Shown: positions 35,901 to 47,060 of the stretch, piece after piece
How the letters are laid out: each line of letters starts with the position of its first letter
Position numbering within the stretch: position 1 is the first letter of the stretch
From: Isoetes taiwanensis
Taxonomy: Eukaryota; Streptophyta; Lycopodiopsida; Isoetales; Isoetaceae
Assembly: GCA_021234155.1 (NCBI GenBank)
Contig: JAJEKV010000081.1
Coordinates: 3,996,606-4,060,605, forward strand
Direction of reading: 5' to 3'
DNA: 64,000 bases
Position numbers and translations under genes: made by a program
The notes under the pieces: model-generated
Databases searched by the model: none
Seen by the model: only the letters and a program-made list of their open reading frames with translations
What the model was told of the DNA's origin: nothing

Positions 35901-38200
35901 AATAACCGCTAGAACCCCCACCGCGAATTTTTACCCAAAGCTTTTTCCTCGAGGCACCATGTTGTCTTTAATAATACAGATCAGTGATATTCCTGCCATT
36001 CCTCAACCAAAGTCCATGATCAAGATGTGTCAATGGTTAAGGTTGCTTAATTGAACTCCGCCTACTCGAGGGCCCGTGATTTCTATTATTGTTCACCAAC
36101 TCACACACTGCTGCTCGAGATCCCGACTAGTAGCTTTCCTCGGGCACCGAACTCACCATGATTGGAAAGGAGAATAAGCCCACGCGTAACACCGCCTTTA
36201 GTGCCTGTAGATGGGGAACCCTCCTTCAATGCCTTGTTGAACATGACAGCTTAGTACTGCGCTATAGACTCTGTTCTCGAAAGCAACTCACTGCAGATAT
36301 TCTCCATCCTGTGTCCTGGGCCCATTGGCTGGTCAGAAATGTAAGCCCCCCGGGCCTTCCTCGATTTGCAGTACCCGCCTCATCAGAGGTGGTAATGCTT
36401 CTTTGTGCAATCTCCTCAAGGTCATAAAGCCTACCGCGCTACGCCTCCACCCGCCTTTGCGTGACACCCATGTAAGTCGTGATCGCTTTTTGAGCACCCT
36501 TCATGGCGGGTCCTGGATGGCGGGTCCAGAGGAAGAACATTTTGTTGATGGGCCGCTGAAGTGCACTGGGCTTTCTCGCTTTAAGGAAATTGCGTGTTGT
36601 TATCTCGATCGCGGTGCGTGCACAAAGAAGGGTCTATGACTGTATGAGCCGATGTTTGTGTTCCAGACCAGACAACCACGTTACGGAAGGCTATGGTCCC
36701 CGAGTTCAAGGCCTCCTCAGGATTAATCAGCATGCTCGCCTATTGCTCTAGTATATGAACCATAGAATGTCTACCAAGTCATTAGTGAGCATTCGATATA
36801 GATCTCTCGCATGTTCATAGTTCAATCATAACCGAGGTTTGCGAGGGTGTCGCATAAGAGGTGCCAAGCCCTCGCTATAGTAGAGACGTTGTGGTCTAAC
36901 TCCACCTCTTCATCCCTACCATTTGTTCCTCCTATCCTAAGTGCTTGATGGCATGCGATCCCCGCTTCAAACACCAACACATAGTCCAATTGGCTAATTA
37001 GATCCGCCCCTAGCCCTCCGCCACGTTATATATGAAAAGTGGACGCAATTATCAGGCTTCTGCACCCATCAGAAATTACTAAGTCGAAGATATCGTAGAA
37101 AGCATCGCCACCATTGGCGCGTGCGACCATTACCAACTGATACCCGCGGGCTAAGCTCCTTTCCGGCGGCGCTTGCAACACATCGCCCGGGCCAAGGGGC
37201 CAAATCATCGGGTTGTTGCGCGCCAAGGCATGCATTACTGAAGTCTCCAACGAAAGCACGCATACTACCATGTCATCATATATAGATCGACATAGGCATC
37301 CGTGCCTCTATCCACATCCGAAAGTGGGTGTGATAGAAGGTTTCTCGCGAAGTAAATAAGTCAGCCATAGAGAGGGTTACATCAAGTAGCTCGCACCGCA
37401 CCCACAAAAATCGTTTGTGCTTGTCCGCCTTGTATAGGAGACTAATGTGCCACCATGTCCCTGGTAGTATCGCGGACTCCCTCCTATGTCCTTGCTCTCA
37501 TGCATTCTTGAATACATAGTAGCAAGCAGTATCCTAGCAAGCTCTGATAGCTTTGTATCCAAAGAAGTTCCATGTTTTCAATGAAAGCAAAAATGAGGTC
37601 CATATCAGCCTCGGCCACCGAAGTTGAGACTATTTCTTTTGCTATGGGAAGCCCTCGACAATTCTAAGAGACCACATGGGAGGCACAATCCCATTTGTTT
37701 CCAGCCATGAGCCGCCAACGCATATTCTGTGGCGTGCGGGTATGAGGGGTGGCAAGGGAGGAGGAGGCGTTACACGACGCACCAAATCCATATGTAGGGT
37801 GGTATGCAACCGGACATCAAGGGCCCTCGAGGGTCCGGGAGGTGTGTTGCATCAAGAGTTTGTGGTCTAACATGTGCATCGGGCCTCTGGACAAGTCCCG
37901 CTACTCCTCCTTGTCTCCGACGCTGGCTTAACTTTGTCCAACTTGTGCTCAAGTAGTTTTTCCTTACCACCAATATTATGCCTCCCCGCATCCGGACCTT
38001 CGAGCTCTTGGTGGTCGGGTTGTTCCTCAAGCATGTGTTGTTGCTGGTGATGGCGGCTTGCACCGTGAGTGGTGGCGATGGAGGCATCTTGGTGGCATTG
38101 TGGGTTCGCCGATGTCATGCAAGATGTTGGGCATGTGGGACTGGCCTTTTCTTTTATGGGGCTTTTCATGCCCGGAGCTCAACTCCCATCAAATTGTTGA
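35900..38200. other. GC-richer stretch of unknown origin
   Basis: Base composition is visibly richer in G and C than on either side, with several overlapping open frames on both strands at 36.16-36.64, 37.03-37.27 and 37.68-38.22 kb. None shows a motif I recognise. The balanced presence of frames on both strands argues for compositional shadows rather than genes. It may be an old retrotransposon internal region. Confidence 0.3.
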
Positions 38201-38219
38201 TGTCTTCACAAATTCATGC

Positions 38220-38480
38220 TTGAAAGAGAGAGGATGTGAAAGCAAGGAAAAATATAGAAGCAAGGGAGGAATTAGAAAGCTGTAGAGGATGCACGAACCT
38301 AGAGAGAGAGCATGTAGGTAAAAAAATGTTTGGAAGAGAAAGGATGTGGAAAGCAAGGGGAAACGGAAGCAAGGGGGGAACTGAAGGCTAGAGGATGTAT
38401 TGTGCATAGGGCTAGCTAGCAAAAGTTTTGAGACAAGTTCTAGAGAGAGAAAAGTGGGTGAAAAGTTCTAGAGAGAGAAT
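38220..38480. repeat. Purine-rich duplication, period about 111 bp
   Basis: Two copies (from about 38222 and 38333) share AGAGGATGT or AAGGATGTGG, GAAAGCAAGG, GAAGCAAGGG and CTAGAGGATG or CTGTAGAGGATG. Two TTCTAGAGAGAGA units follow to about 38480. Confidence 0.65.
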
Positions 38481-38599
38481 GGGAGTAAGGTGCCGAGAGA
38501 AACCAGATAGAAGAGCAAAACAAAATGTAGGCATACACCTACTAGAGTAAATGATAAAAGAAGGGTATGAAAGCATTAAGTATAACCGAGCCATAGATA

Positions 38600-41500
38600 T
38601 GTAGGCGATTCATCGAGTATGACCATCTTTACCAATGCATAAACAATCCATTACCATTTGATCACGCCTTCTAAAGTTTAGTTAATTTTTTCTTTTTCTA
38701 TTTGGGAGTCGAGAGAAAAGCCTTTGTCTTCTTTGCAAAGGCCCTTTTAAGATGTCGGGCCTGCCATGATGAATCACCCGGATGTCGACTCAACATGTTG
38801 ATGAACAAGTAAATAGCGCGGCTGATTTGGTTTCATCAAGCCAACTCTATCAACCGCTATATAACATCCCTGGACTTGTATATACATAATTATTTTTCCC
38901 CGACCATCGATATGCATAATCCCCGTGATAAAGACATCGAAAGTTTTTCCCTTTGAAAATATTTTAAGGCGGGGCTTTTTATCCTAGAAATAATAGTTAT
39001 ACTTAGCCAATTGTATAAGTGCCATGGCTTTTGATCACAATATATTCTATTTTTGTTTTCCAACAAGACCGCTAGATCCACCCTAAAACATCTATGCTAT
39101 TCAAAAATCCAATCATGTATAGATTCCGAATTTTGCATTAGTATGTAGCTCACATCCGCATGCATCATTGACTACTCCTAAAGAGTCATTTGGTCTACTA
39201 GAATCATTATGATATACTACATCATTCATTGGTTAAGATATATATCCCGTATAGAATTGGCTGAGAACATGTCATATCTAGCTCTTTCTTTATCGGCCAT
39301 AGAATTTTCCAAATTTGGCTTCGCTGCATCTTATAGAGGTGGTTGTAAATTTGTGCAAGAAGCAGTGCGATGTATTACAATAGTTGCATGTGGTTGCAAG
39401 ACTAAACATCATATGCTATATGTGGTGACACGTTTGTGGCCCATGAAATCTAAACGTCCTAAATAATGTATGGTTTATTTATTCTTTCTTTTATTCTATT
39501 CTATTAGTATGGTAAATAAAATGTCCTACACTCTAAAAGCCAAATAATATGAATGTTTTTTTTGAAGGACCCACAATCTTTGTTTTTTTGAGAGATAAAA
39601 AAATAGACTTTTATTTGCTTTTAAGGAACGATACACAAATCCATAGGGGTGCACCCATCTGCAAATCCAAAATAGTTACATGGCTGGCTCTGCACTATTC
39701 TCTGGTAGGTGCCCCATATTTCAACCTTTTACTTCTTCTTTCACTCTCGAACACTAGCCTGCATTTTATACATATAAGTTAAGACATGCTACATTCAATG
39801 TATTATGTCCTACAAATGTAAAGTGCTAAAAACTTAGATCTATTGTGTTTGGGCATGTAGATCAATTCTTTTTATGTTTTTCCTATTCAATTGAAAGCAT
39901 TTTTTAGTTTTCTTTGATAAAATCTCCTTTTTAAGCACTTCATTCCCTTGTTGTCAAGTGAATATTCTAGATATTGGGGGTGTTTTAAGCGGGTTAACAA
40001 GATCGATGTAATGGAGAAACGTTCTAAAGGATTTAATAAGGTACAAATTCCAATGAAGGTGATGGCTCCCTTGCATTGTCGATGCTAAGTTATGTCAAAC
40101 ATTAAAAGGTGTTCTTATTATGTTCTGATTAGAATTTGAATCATTGTAAAGCTTATTGACATGCACCCATCCAAAATAGTAGGGAACAAATTAGGTATCT
40201 AAAAAAGATGTTTGTAAATATTTTTACTTGAAATTTGACAATTTTATATTTTGGGTTAAAATGAGAGCACGCCTGTCTAAACAACGTTGGTTCCTTGTAA
40301 ACAAAGCCGAATCTATAAATCCTTGGAAGTACAAAAATAACAATCGCCATGAACCTCCAAGCGCAGAATCCATATTGGAAATCAAGGTTGAATACTTGAT
40401 AAGATGGCGCTTACTACAACCGCGGGGGAAAACAACAGTGGAAGCTGAGACCCGTGAGAAAGCATGATCCGAGAGCCCGCAGACTGCTCGCTGTAAGGCA
40501 CTGCCTCCGTGCATGTAGGGGTCTGGCAGACGAAGTTCACCGCGGCGTAAAACACAAATGAAAGCATCGTGTAGTCGCAGTCAATGATCTTGGGAGGTCG
40601 CTCCATGGCTCCAGCAAAATGTAAATCCCACAACAAGCTTTGATTGTAAAAGATTGGGGCAAAAAGCCCAAATTCGAGATAGGCCTCTGCACTTTTGAAT
40701 TAGGCAATGGCGGCCCATTGAGTTTTAAGAACGGCGAAGGAAATGTGGCAGAGGGAGAACCTCTCTCGCAGTAGGGAGAGATGTGTAGAGACGAATGCAC
40801 TACAAAAATCAAATCACCGCCTCCTGGGGACTCAAGATGGTAGGGAGTAAAGGAACACCAAAGCAATACAATGACACAGCCCTGATATGGGGCAGAAAAA
40901 CGCATGGAGGGTAGTAAGAACACCTTCGCCTGTGGAAGTAGAGGAAGCTTTCTTCAAGGGGCGTATAGGGGCTACTGTGAAACCACGAATCGCCAAGGGG
41001 CTTTGTCCCCAAATGTGATGAAGGGCATCTTGGCCCCCAACAAGGTTCTAAGAACTCGCCAAAGACTATCGACATGGGGCTTATAGTTCATTCGCACTAC
41101 AAGCCCCAAGGAATAGTGCAACCAACTAATCGATAAGATCATGATGGAAGTCGGGCGTAAGATAATCAAGCATACCAAAAGGACTTAAAATGAGGGAAGA
41201 TTTTTTCTTCTACATCTCAGATAAAGTGATCTTCGTAATCGTAAATAGATAGTCAAGGTGCAAAGTAAGTGTAGGGGAAGACGCTTCTTAGTGGCAATGC
41301 AAGGAGTAATGCAAGGGAGGCTTGGAAAAACAATGACACGATAGCAAGAGTTAACAAGCCTAGATTCTCGTGAGTGGATAAAGAATAAGGTGCCAACAGA
41401 AATGTGAGTCCGGGAGGGTTGATGCAAAGACTCACCTCAAATGTGAGTCCTGGAGGGGCTGATGAACACCTACCTCCTCGCATTACGCCGATACCAGAAG

Positions 41501-41780
41501 TTTCTAAAGGCCATTGCTAACAATAGGCTTTTATATCCTGCCATTATCCCATGTATAGCCAAGTGATTTGTGTAGCCATTCCGCAAAGAAAGACGTACCT
41601 AAAAGGGGTGATTGTTAAGAGTGGGTAATTGCTCTTCAAAAATTCCCTTTGAAATTGACCAAACTAATGGGAAATATACGTAATGTTTCCGTGATCTTAA
41701 AATGGAAGGGGTGAAAGAATCCTCGTGCAAGATCTAAAGAAGAAATGAGTCCTCAACATCAAGCAAGCACGTAACGATAA
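38600..41780. other. Anonymous DNA, perhaps the 5' part of LINE C
   Basis: Nothing recognised with confidence. The part after about 40.2 kb has the same purine-rich, GAAGG-type composition as LINE C and may hold its 5' leader or ORF1, but no ORF1 motif was found. Confidence 0.3.
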
Positions 41781-42699
41781 TCCCAAAGATCCCCACAAGA
41801 TGGGGGTCCCAACGAAGCCACCCCATGGCTCCCCGCGAACAATCACCCCATGTGGCTCCAAAGTCCAAAGGCGTAAACACCTAACACTAGCAATGTGGCA
41901 TCTCCTACCAAGGGCCTTACATCGAGTCTATCATTCCACAACCGCGGAGGGCTTGTCAAAAATGTATGGTCAAACTTGGGAAGTGGGAGGGGCTGCAAAA
42001 AGGGAGAAACGTAAATATATTGCTCGAAAGAATGGAGGGCTTTTGCCCAAGTGCCTCCCTGTGTGTCCCTCAAAGACTCATATTGTCTCTCGAGGTAAAC
42101 AACCCTTTTCTCTCAAGATTATTAAAGAAGTAATGATTTCGGGAGGAGGCATTGCTGCACAAGGTGAAAGGAAAATCGAGAGATATTGTAGGATGGGGAG
42201 AGACTTGGTGGGCTATATAGAGAGTACCCTCCCATCACATAAAAATCTGGGCGGGCGACCTTGCAATGGAAGAGGAGAATGGGGAGGACGAAGACCCCGC
42301 CTGGGCAGTAATAGGAAAAAAAAAATAAAAAGGCGTAAACACAGACAATGCATGGGATGTGCAACATGAAAAGGAAGAAAGGGCTCCCAAACATCTCCCC
42401 CATAAACTATAAAATCCTACCGGGATATCAGTGGAGTAAAATCCTCTAATACAAGAAAAGCAGCATTATCAAACGCAATCATGAGATAAACCAGACGCTA
42501 TATACCCGCAGGGAGCATAAATGTAAAATGGGGAGATAATACCTGATTGTTCAACACTATAGTAAAGAATATGTGGGCATTGTCAGCAAAGAAAAGATAC
42601 CTCTAGTGTAAGTACTTTGATCGCCTCGGAAGCGTGATCTTAAAGTATGTGATCCACAAGTAGACAGTTTGGTAGGTGGGCTATAATTCTATGGCAACA

Positions 42700-43110
42700 A
42701 GAAGGTAGAATATGGGGTCCGTGAATATTTACCATAACAACCCCAAAGGGCGGAGGTGCTTTATGGGCCACTCTCATTACGTGATTCAAAGGCTTTTGGA
42801 AGTCGATAGCATGGCTAATGACAGGGGATTTCAATATGGTGGAGGCGGCGGTGATAGACAAGGGGTGTCGCCGCCAAATTGCGGCACCTGGGTTTGAGAA
42901 GCTTCGGGTGTAAATTGGTAGAGGATATGGATTTTATGGAGCCGAGGGAGATAAGGGATTCACATGGTGTAATGGATGGTTGGGAGCAGGAGGACGATGC
43001 AAGGCACGATAGATGCTATATATGAATGACGGGGCTTTCTTAATCCTCCCATACCCCTTCAAAGGTCCAATCAATTAAAGAATGATATCTCCATCATAAT
43101 CCACAAGTGA
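42700..43110 (+). pseudogene. LINE C endonuclease (AP-type) fragment
   Basis: One frame reads AWLMTGDFNMVEAAV (the GDFN motif of exonuclease-endonuclease-phosphatase folds). Another reads DKGFTWCNGWLGAGG (the TWxN motif), then a broken R-x-D-R-C-Y and NDGAFLNPPIPLQRSNQLKN. In intact LINEs this domain nicks target DNA to prime reverse transcription. At least three frame changes and internal stops disable it. Confidence 0.8.
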
Positions 43111-43860
43111 TATCTACTAAGAAGTGTCAAATTTTAGAACCCTAAAATAGTATTCAAATTAAATACCGATATTTGAAAGACCTGCATTTTGTGGAAACCT
43201 AAAAGCATATGGCACCGGCTTTTAGATCTGAACCCGTAAGGAAACCATGATAAATTTTTTCAAATATCAAAAATTGCGCTGAAAGTTGGGGTAGGCTAAA
43301 GTGCAAAAAGAAAGGGAAGAACTGATTCCCTTTATGGCCAACTCCTCTCACTTAGAGCATTGGGCCCCACGATGGATGGAGGAAAAAAGGATAATAGAAT
43401 GATAAAGACATTAGAAGAGGTCAAGATAGCTGAAAATGTGATGTAAAGCAGATCGACATGGCTAAAAGAAGTCATAAATGCACAAAGTTCTTCTTCAAGA
43501 TGTACCTAAAAAAAGAAGAGATCTCCACACATCATCCATCACCAAAACGACGCGCCGATTCTCAAATCTCCCGTGGAGATCTCAAAAGGTATCGAGTATA
43601 ACCATTTCAATGCTTTCTTTTTCGAGAACATAACTTACCATTTCCAAGAGACTTTCAAGAGCTGGTGGTTTCAAAAGTCTCACCTATAATGAACTCTAGT
43701 CGCAAGATATATATTAAGTTTTCACCTCTATTGAGGACCTTCAAAAGGCCACCTTTTAATCGGGCTAAAAATAAATGTCCCGGCATGGATGGAATTCTAC
43801 AGAATTCTATCAATATTTAGTAATGGTACCAAATTTTGTCAAGCATAAATTAGAACCTTA

Positions 43861-45660
43861 ATTTTTTTTTTTTTTATCTTTTTTTTTCTAACCCCTTTCT
43901 CCCTCCCTTTGGCTTTCCCCTTTCCCTTTTCCCCTTCCCCTTTTTTTCTTTCTTTTTTCTTAATGCTTTTTTCCTTCCTTTTTTATCTTTCCCCGCTTCT
44001 CCCATTTTTCCACTACTTTTCCTTTCCTTTTTCTTCCCTTTCCTCTTCCCCTCTTTTCCTTTTTCTTTTCTTTCCTCCTTTCTTTTTATGCATTATTTTC
44101 GCTTCTCTTTTGCTTACCTTTCATGTGCCCTTTTCCTTTCCCCACTCTCTTCCTCTTGATCACGCGTTCCTTTTCCCCATCTCTTTCCCATTTTCTCCCT
44201 TTTTCATGCTATGCTCTTTTTTGTTTCTTTCCTCTCCTTTTCTTTCTCCGCCTTCCCTTTTCTTTCAACTTTCCATTCCCTTTTTCAACTTTCCCCACCC
44301 TTTGTTTTCATGTATGTTCCCTTTTTCCCTTTCCTTTCTTTTCCCCCTTCCTTTTTACATTTTTCCCTTTTCCTCGCTCCTTTCTTTCTTATATGCCTCT
44401 TTTCCATTCCCCTTTTTTCTTTTTCAACCTTTTTTATGTGTACCCTTTTTCCTTCTTTTTCCCATCCTCTTCCCCTTTTTCCCCTCTTTCCACTTTCTCC
44501 TTTTCTTTTTGTTTTCTTTTTTCTTTCCTTTCCCATACTCTTTTTTTCCCTTTCTTTTTTTTTTTTTTTATTTCCCTTTCCCTCTTTCCCTTTTTCTCCC
44601 TCTTTTTTCTCAGTCTTTTTCCTATTCCTTGCTCCCTACCCTTTTCCTATTACCCCTTTCCCCACCTTTTCTTTCTCCTCTTTCCCCATTTTTCCATCCT
44701 TTCCATCTTCCCTTTCTCGATGCTCTTTTGCTTTCCTTTTTTCTTTCTTTCACCCTTCTTTCTTCCTTTTTTCAACGCCTTTCCTTTTTTTTTTCTGCTC
44801 CCTTTTCCCTCTCTTCTTTTCCTTTTTTTTCTTTTTCCCATAGACTTTGGTAACCCTTTTTTCTTTTTCCCTTACATTTTTCTCCATTTCTCACCTTTAC
44901 TTTTACCCTTCTCATGGTGCTTCTTTTTTTCCCGCTCCCTTTCCCTCTCCTCACCTATTCTATTCCTTTTTCTATTTTATCTTTTATCTTTCCATTTTTT
45001 CTTTCTCCTTCCTTCCTTTTCCTCTTACCTTTTTTTATTCCTTTTCCTTTTTTCCTTTTCCCCTTTCATCGCTTTTTCCTTTTCCCTTCCCCTCTTCCTT
45101 TCCCTTTTCCCCTTTCATCGCTTTTTCCTTTTCCCTTCCCTTTTTCCCTTTTTCCTTTCCCTTTTCCCTTTTCCTTTCATCGCTTTTTCCTTTTTTCCCC
45201 TTCCCCTTTTCCTTTTCCTTTCCCTTTCCTTTCATTTCATTTTTCCCTTTTCCCTTCCCCTTTTCCGCTTCCCTTTTCCCCTTTTCATCAAGCTTTTTTT
45301 CCCGCCCCCTTTCCCGGCCCCTTCTTTTCCCCTTTTTCCGCTTTCCCTTTCCGCTTTCCCCTTTTCCTTTCATCTTTTTCTTTTCTTTTCCCTTCTTTCT
45401 CTTTTTTCCCTTTTCCCTTCGTTTTTTTTTTTCCCTTTTCCTTCCTCTAATGTTTTTCCTTTTTCCCTTCCCCCTTCCGCTTTTCCCCTTTTTCCCCTTT
45501 CATCGCTTTTTCCTTTCCCTTCCCTTCCCCTTCCCCTTTCCTTTCCCTTTCCCTTCCTTCCCCTTTTTCCTTCCCTTCCCTTTCCCTTTTCCTTTCCCTT
45601 TTCCTTTTTCCTTTTCCTTTTTCCTTTTTTCCTTTTCCTTTTTTCCTTTTCCCTTTCTCA
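43861..45660 (+). repeat. 1.8-kb homopyrimidine (C/T) tract
   Basis: The plus strand is almost entirely C and T, mostly TTTTCC and TTCCC units with few purines. Open frames of 314, 542, 280 and 210 codons arise because stop codons need A or G; they encode only F, S, P and L and are not genes. A phased motif TTTCATCGCTTTTTCC occurs at 45064, 45113, 45175 and 45498. The tract interrupts LINE C between its PGxDG motif and the DDI segment. Such mirror-like tracts can form triplex (H-DNA) structures. Confidence 0.95.
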
Positions 45661-45927
45661 TATTGAAGCCATACAAGATGAAATTTTAGTTGAAGACACG
45701 CACACATCATTCCACCATTGGTCAATCAAATCCCTCGACCGTCCGATTTAGGGTGCCCATTACACAACATTATAATATAAGATGCAATTGAATGGGTCAA
45801 GGATGATATCTTATCCACATACATAGACTTTATGCAAGCTGAAAATCTACATCCAAGATTGAACACAAGATGTATTTCCTTGGTTCCCAAGAGTAAGGAG
45901 CCAAGCACAATCAATGATTGAGGCCTA

Positions 45928-47060
45928 TGTGACGAGCCCGCAAGTTGACCCTCCCGCAACTCTGGATTTTGTCAAACTTATAATTCTAGGTTGATAATAT
46001 CATGTAAGAATTAAATCTTCCTTTCAATTGAACTTACTTACCCAAATTCAATGAACAAATGTTTATAAACTCAATATAATCGTGTAAGGTCAACATCCAA
46101 TAAATCAACATTCTCGATAGAGATAACATCCAACTCTAGCAATTCAACCCTAGAATCTTTCAACCACGACCACACACAACCGATCGCCAAGAAGGCTTGA
46201 CCACCGCCTTTTTGCTCATTCATTCGCGCACATATGTAATTCACCGTTAGTCCTCGTGATTTGGGGATCCTGGCCGCTAACGTATGCATGGAAATACTCG
46301 TAAATCTTGGGTGTTAAAAATTGCATTTGAAAATCCTACGCGGAGCACAAAGGTTAAGACAATGACAACCTAATGCAAAGGAATATAACACATGAGCAAA
46401 TGTAAGCAAAGAACATAGCCAAAATACCAAATCATCATAAACATAGCTCCGACAATGGGAAGCTCAACAAACTATATATAATAAAGTTCCCCATAAAGAT
46501 GTTGCCCAACCAAATTTTTACATTCTCCAAGCCCTCAGAAGCTGTGGTGGGTGAACTCAGATGATACCCTCTCCCTTCACGCCCTGCACCGAGGACCTCT
46601 TACCATGGGAGTTCACAAGAGTTGACCGACGTGAGCAATCCCCCGCCAGAGAACTACGCCCGTCACAGAGTACAAGAATACAACATAGAATACGCTGTGT
46701 GAACATGAGCATGCCTGAGCAACCCAGGCCACCGAACCTAGAAGTCCCGACCGGAGGTTCCAATAGACATGATCAAATACCAAGACAACAAAGGAACAAT
46801 GCAAAGACCAAGACATGTGAAGTTCATTAGAATATTCCTATACATGTGCCCAGATCATACCGCTGTCCAGGGTTGCCCATACCGCTAAGTAGCTTTCCCA
46901 ATGAACCCTACAATGACATATAGGAGATATCTCATACTTAGCATTTTCAATAATAAATTACGCCAAAGCCGATTCCCCATTAAGGAATGCAACTCCACAT
47001 TAGCTTCTAATAAACCGCTGGTCATACTAACTTACCATACTTCTACATATACTTCTCATC
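45928..47060 (-). repeat. Module A1
   Basis: Starts TGTGACGAGCC directly after the LINE C fragment. It holds GATTTTGTCAAACTTATAAT, CAATTCAACCCTAGAATC, AAGAACATAGCCAAAATACC, and a CCATGGGAGTTCACAAGAG block. It is continuous with B1 through CCAATACCATG at about 47060, so A1 and B1 together form one 2.94-kb full-length unit. Confidence 0.85.

Larger units (their letters stand above)
41800..45927 (+). mobile_element. LINE C: LINE split by a pyrimidine tract and cut by the array
   Basis: A 189-codon basic open frame (41800-42369) may be ORF1-derived; no zinc knuckle is visible. The endonuclease follows at about 42700-43110. The linker reads EEVKIAEN (about 43420) and CPGMDGI (about 43780), matching SPGQDGF of LINE A. 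The tract 43861-45660 intervenes. The element resumes with an open frame at 45781-45921: EWVKDDILSTYIDFMQAENL, NTRCISLVPKSKEPSTIND, matching LINE A around 4120-4245. It stops at IND(W), where the array begins with TGTGACG. The remaining RT was not found beyond the array. Confidence 0.75.

Noticed and set aside
40224-41483. Overlapping minus-strand frames of 65-128 codons
   Set aside because: They overlap one another in several frames, have no recognisable motif, and lie opposite the probable 5' part of LINE C.
41800-42369. 189-codon frame as an independent host gene
   Set aside because: No family motif, low-complexity basic composition, and it lies just upstream of a LINE endonuclease in the same orientation, so an element origin is more likely.
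43909-45751. Open frames of 314, 542, 280, 210 and 178 codons
   Set aside because: They follow from the pyrimidine-only strand, which cannot form stop codons. The products are only F, S, P and L, and three frames are open at once. The purine-strand frames (K/E/G/R) have the same cause.
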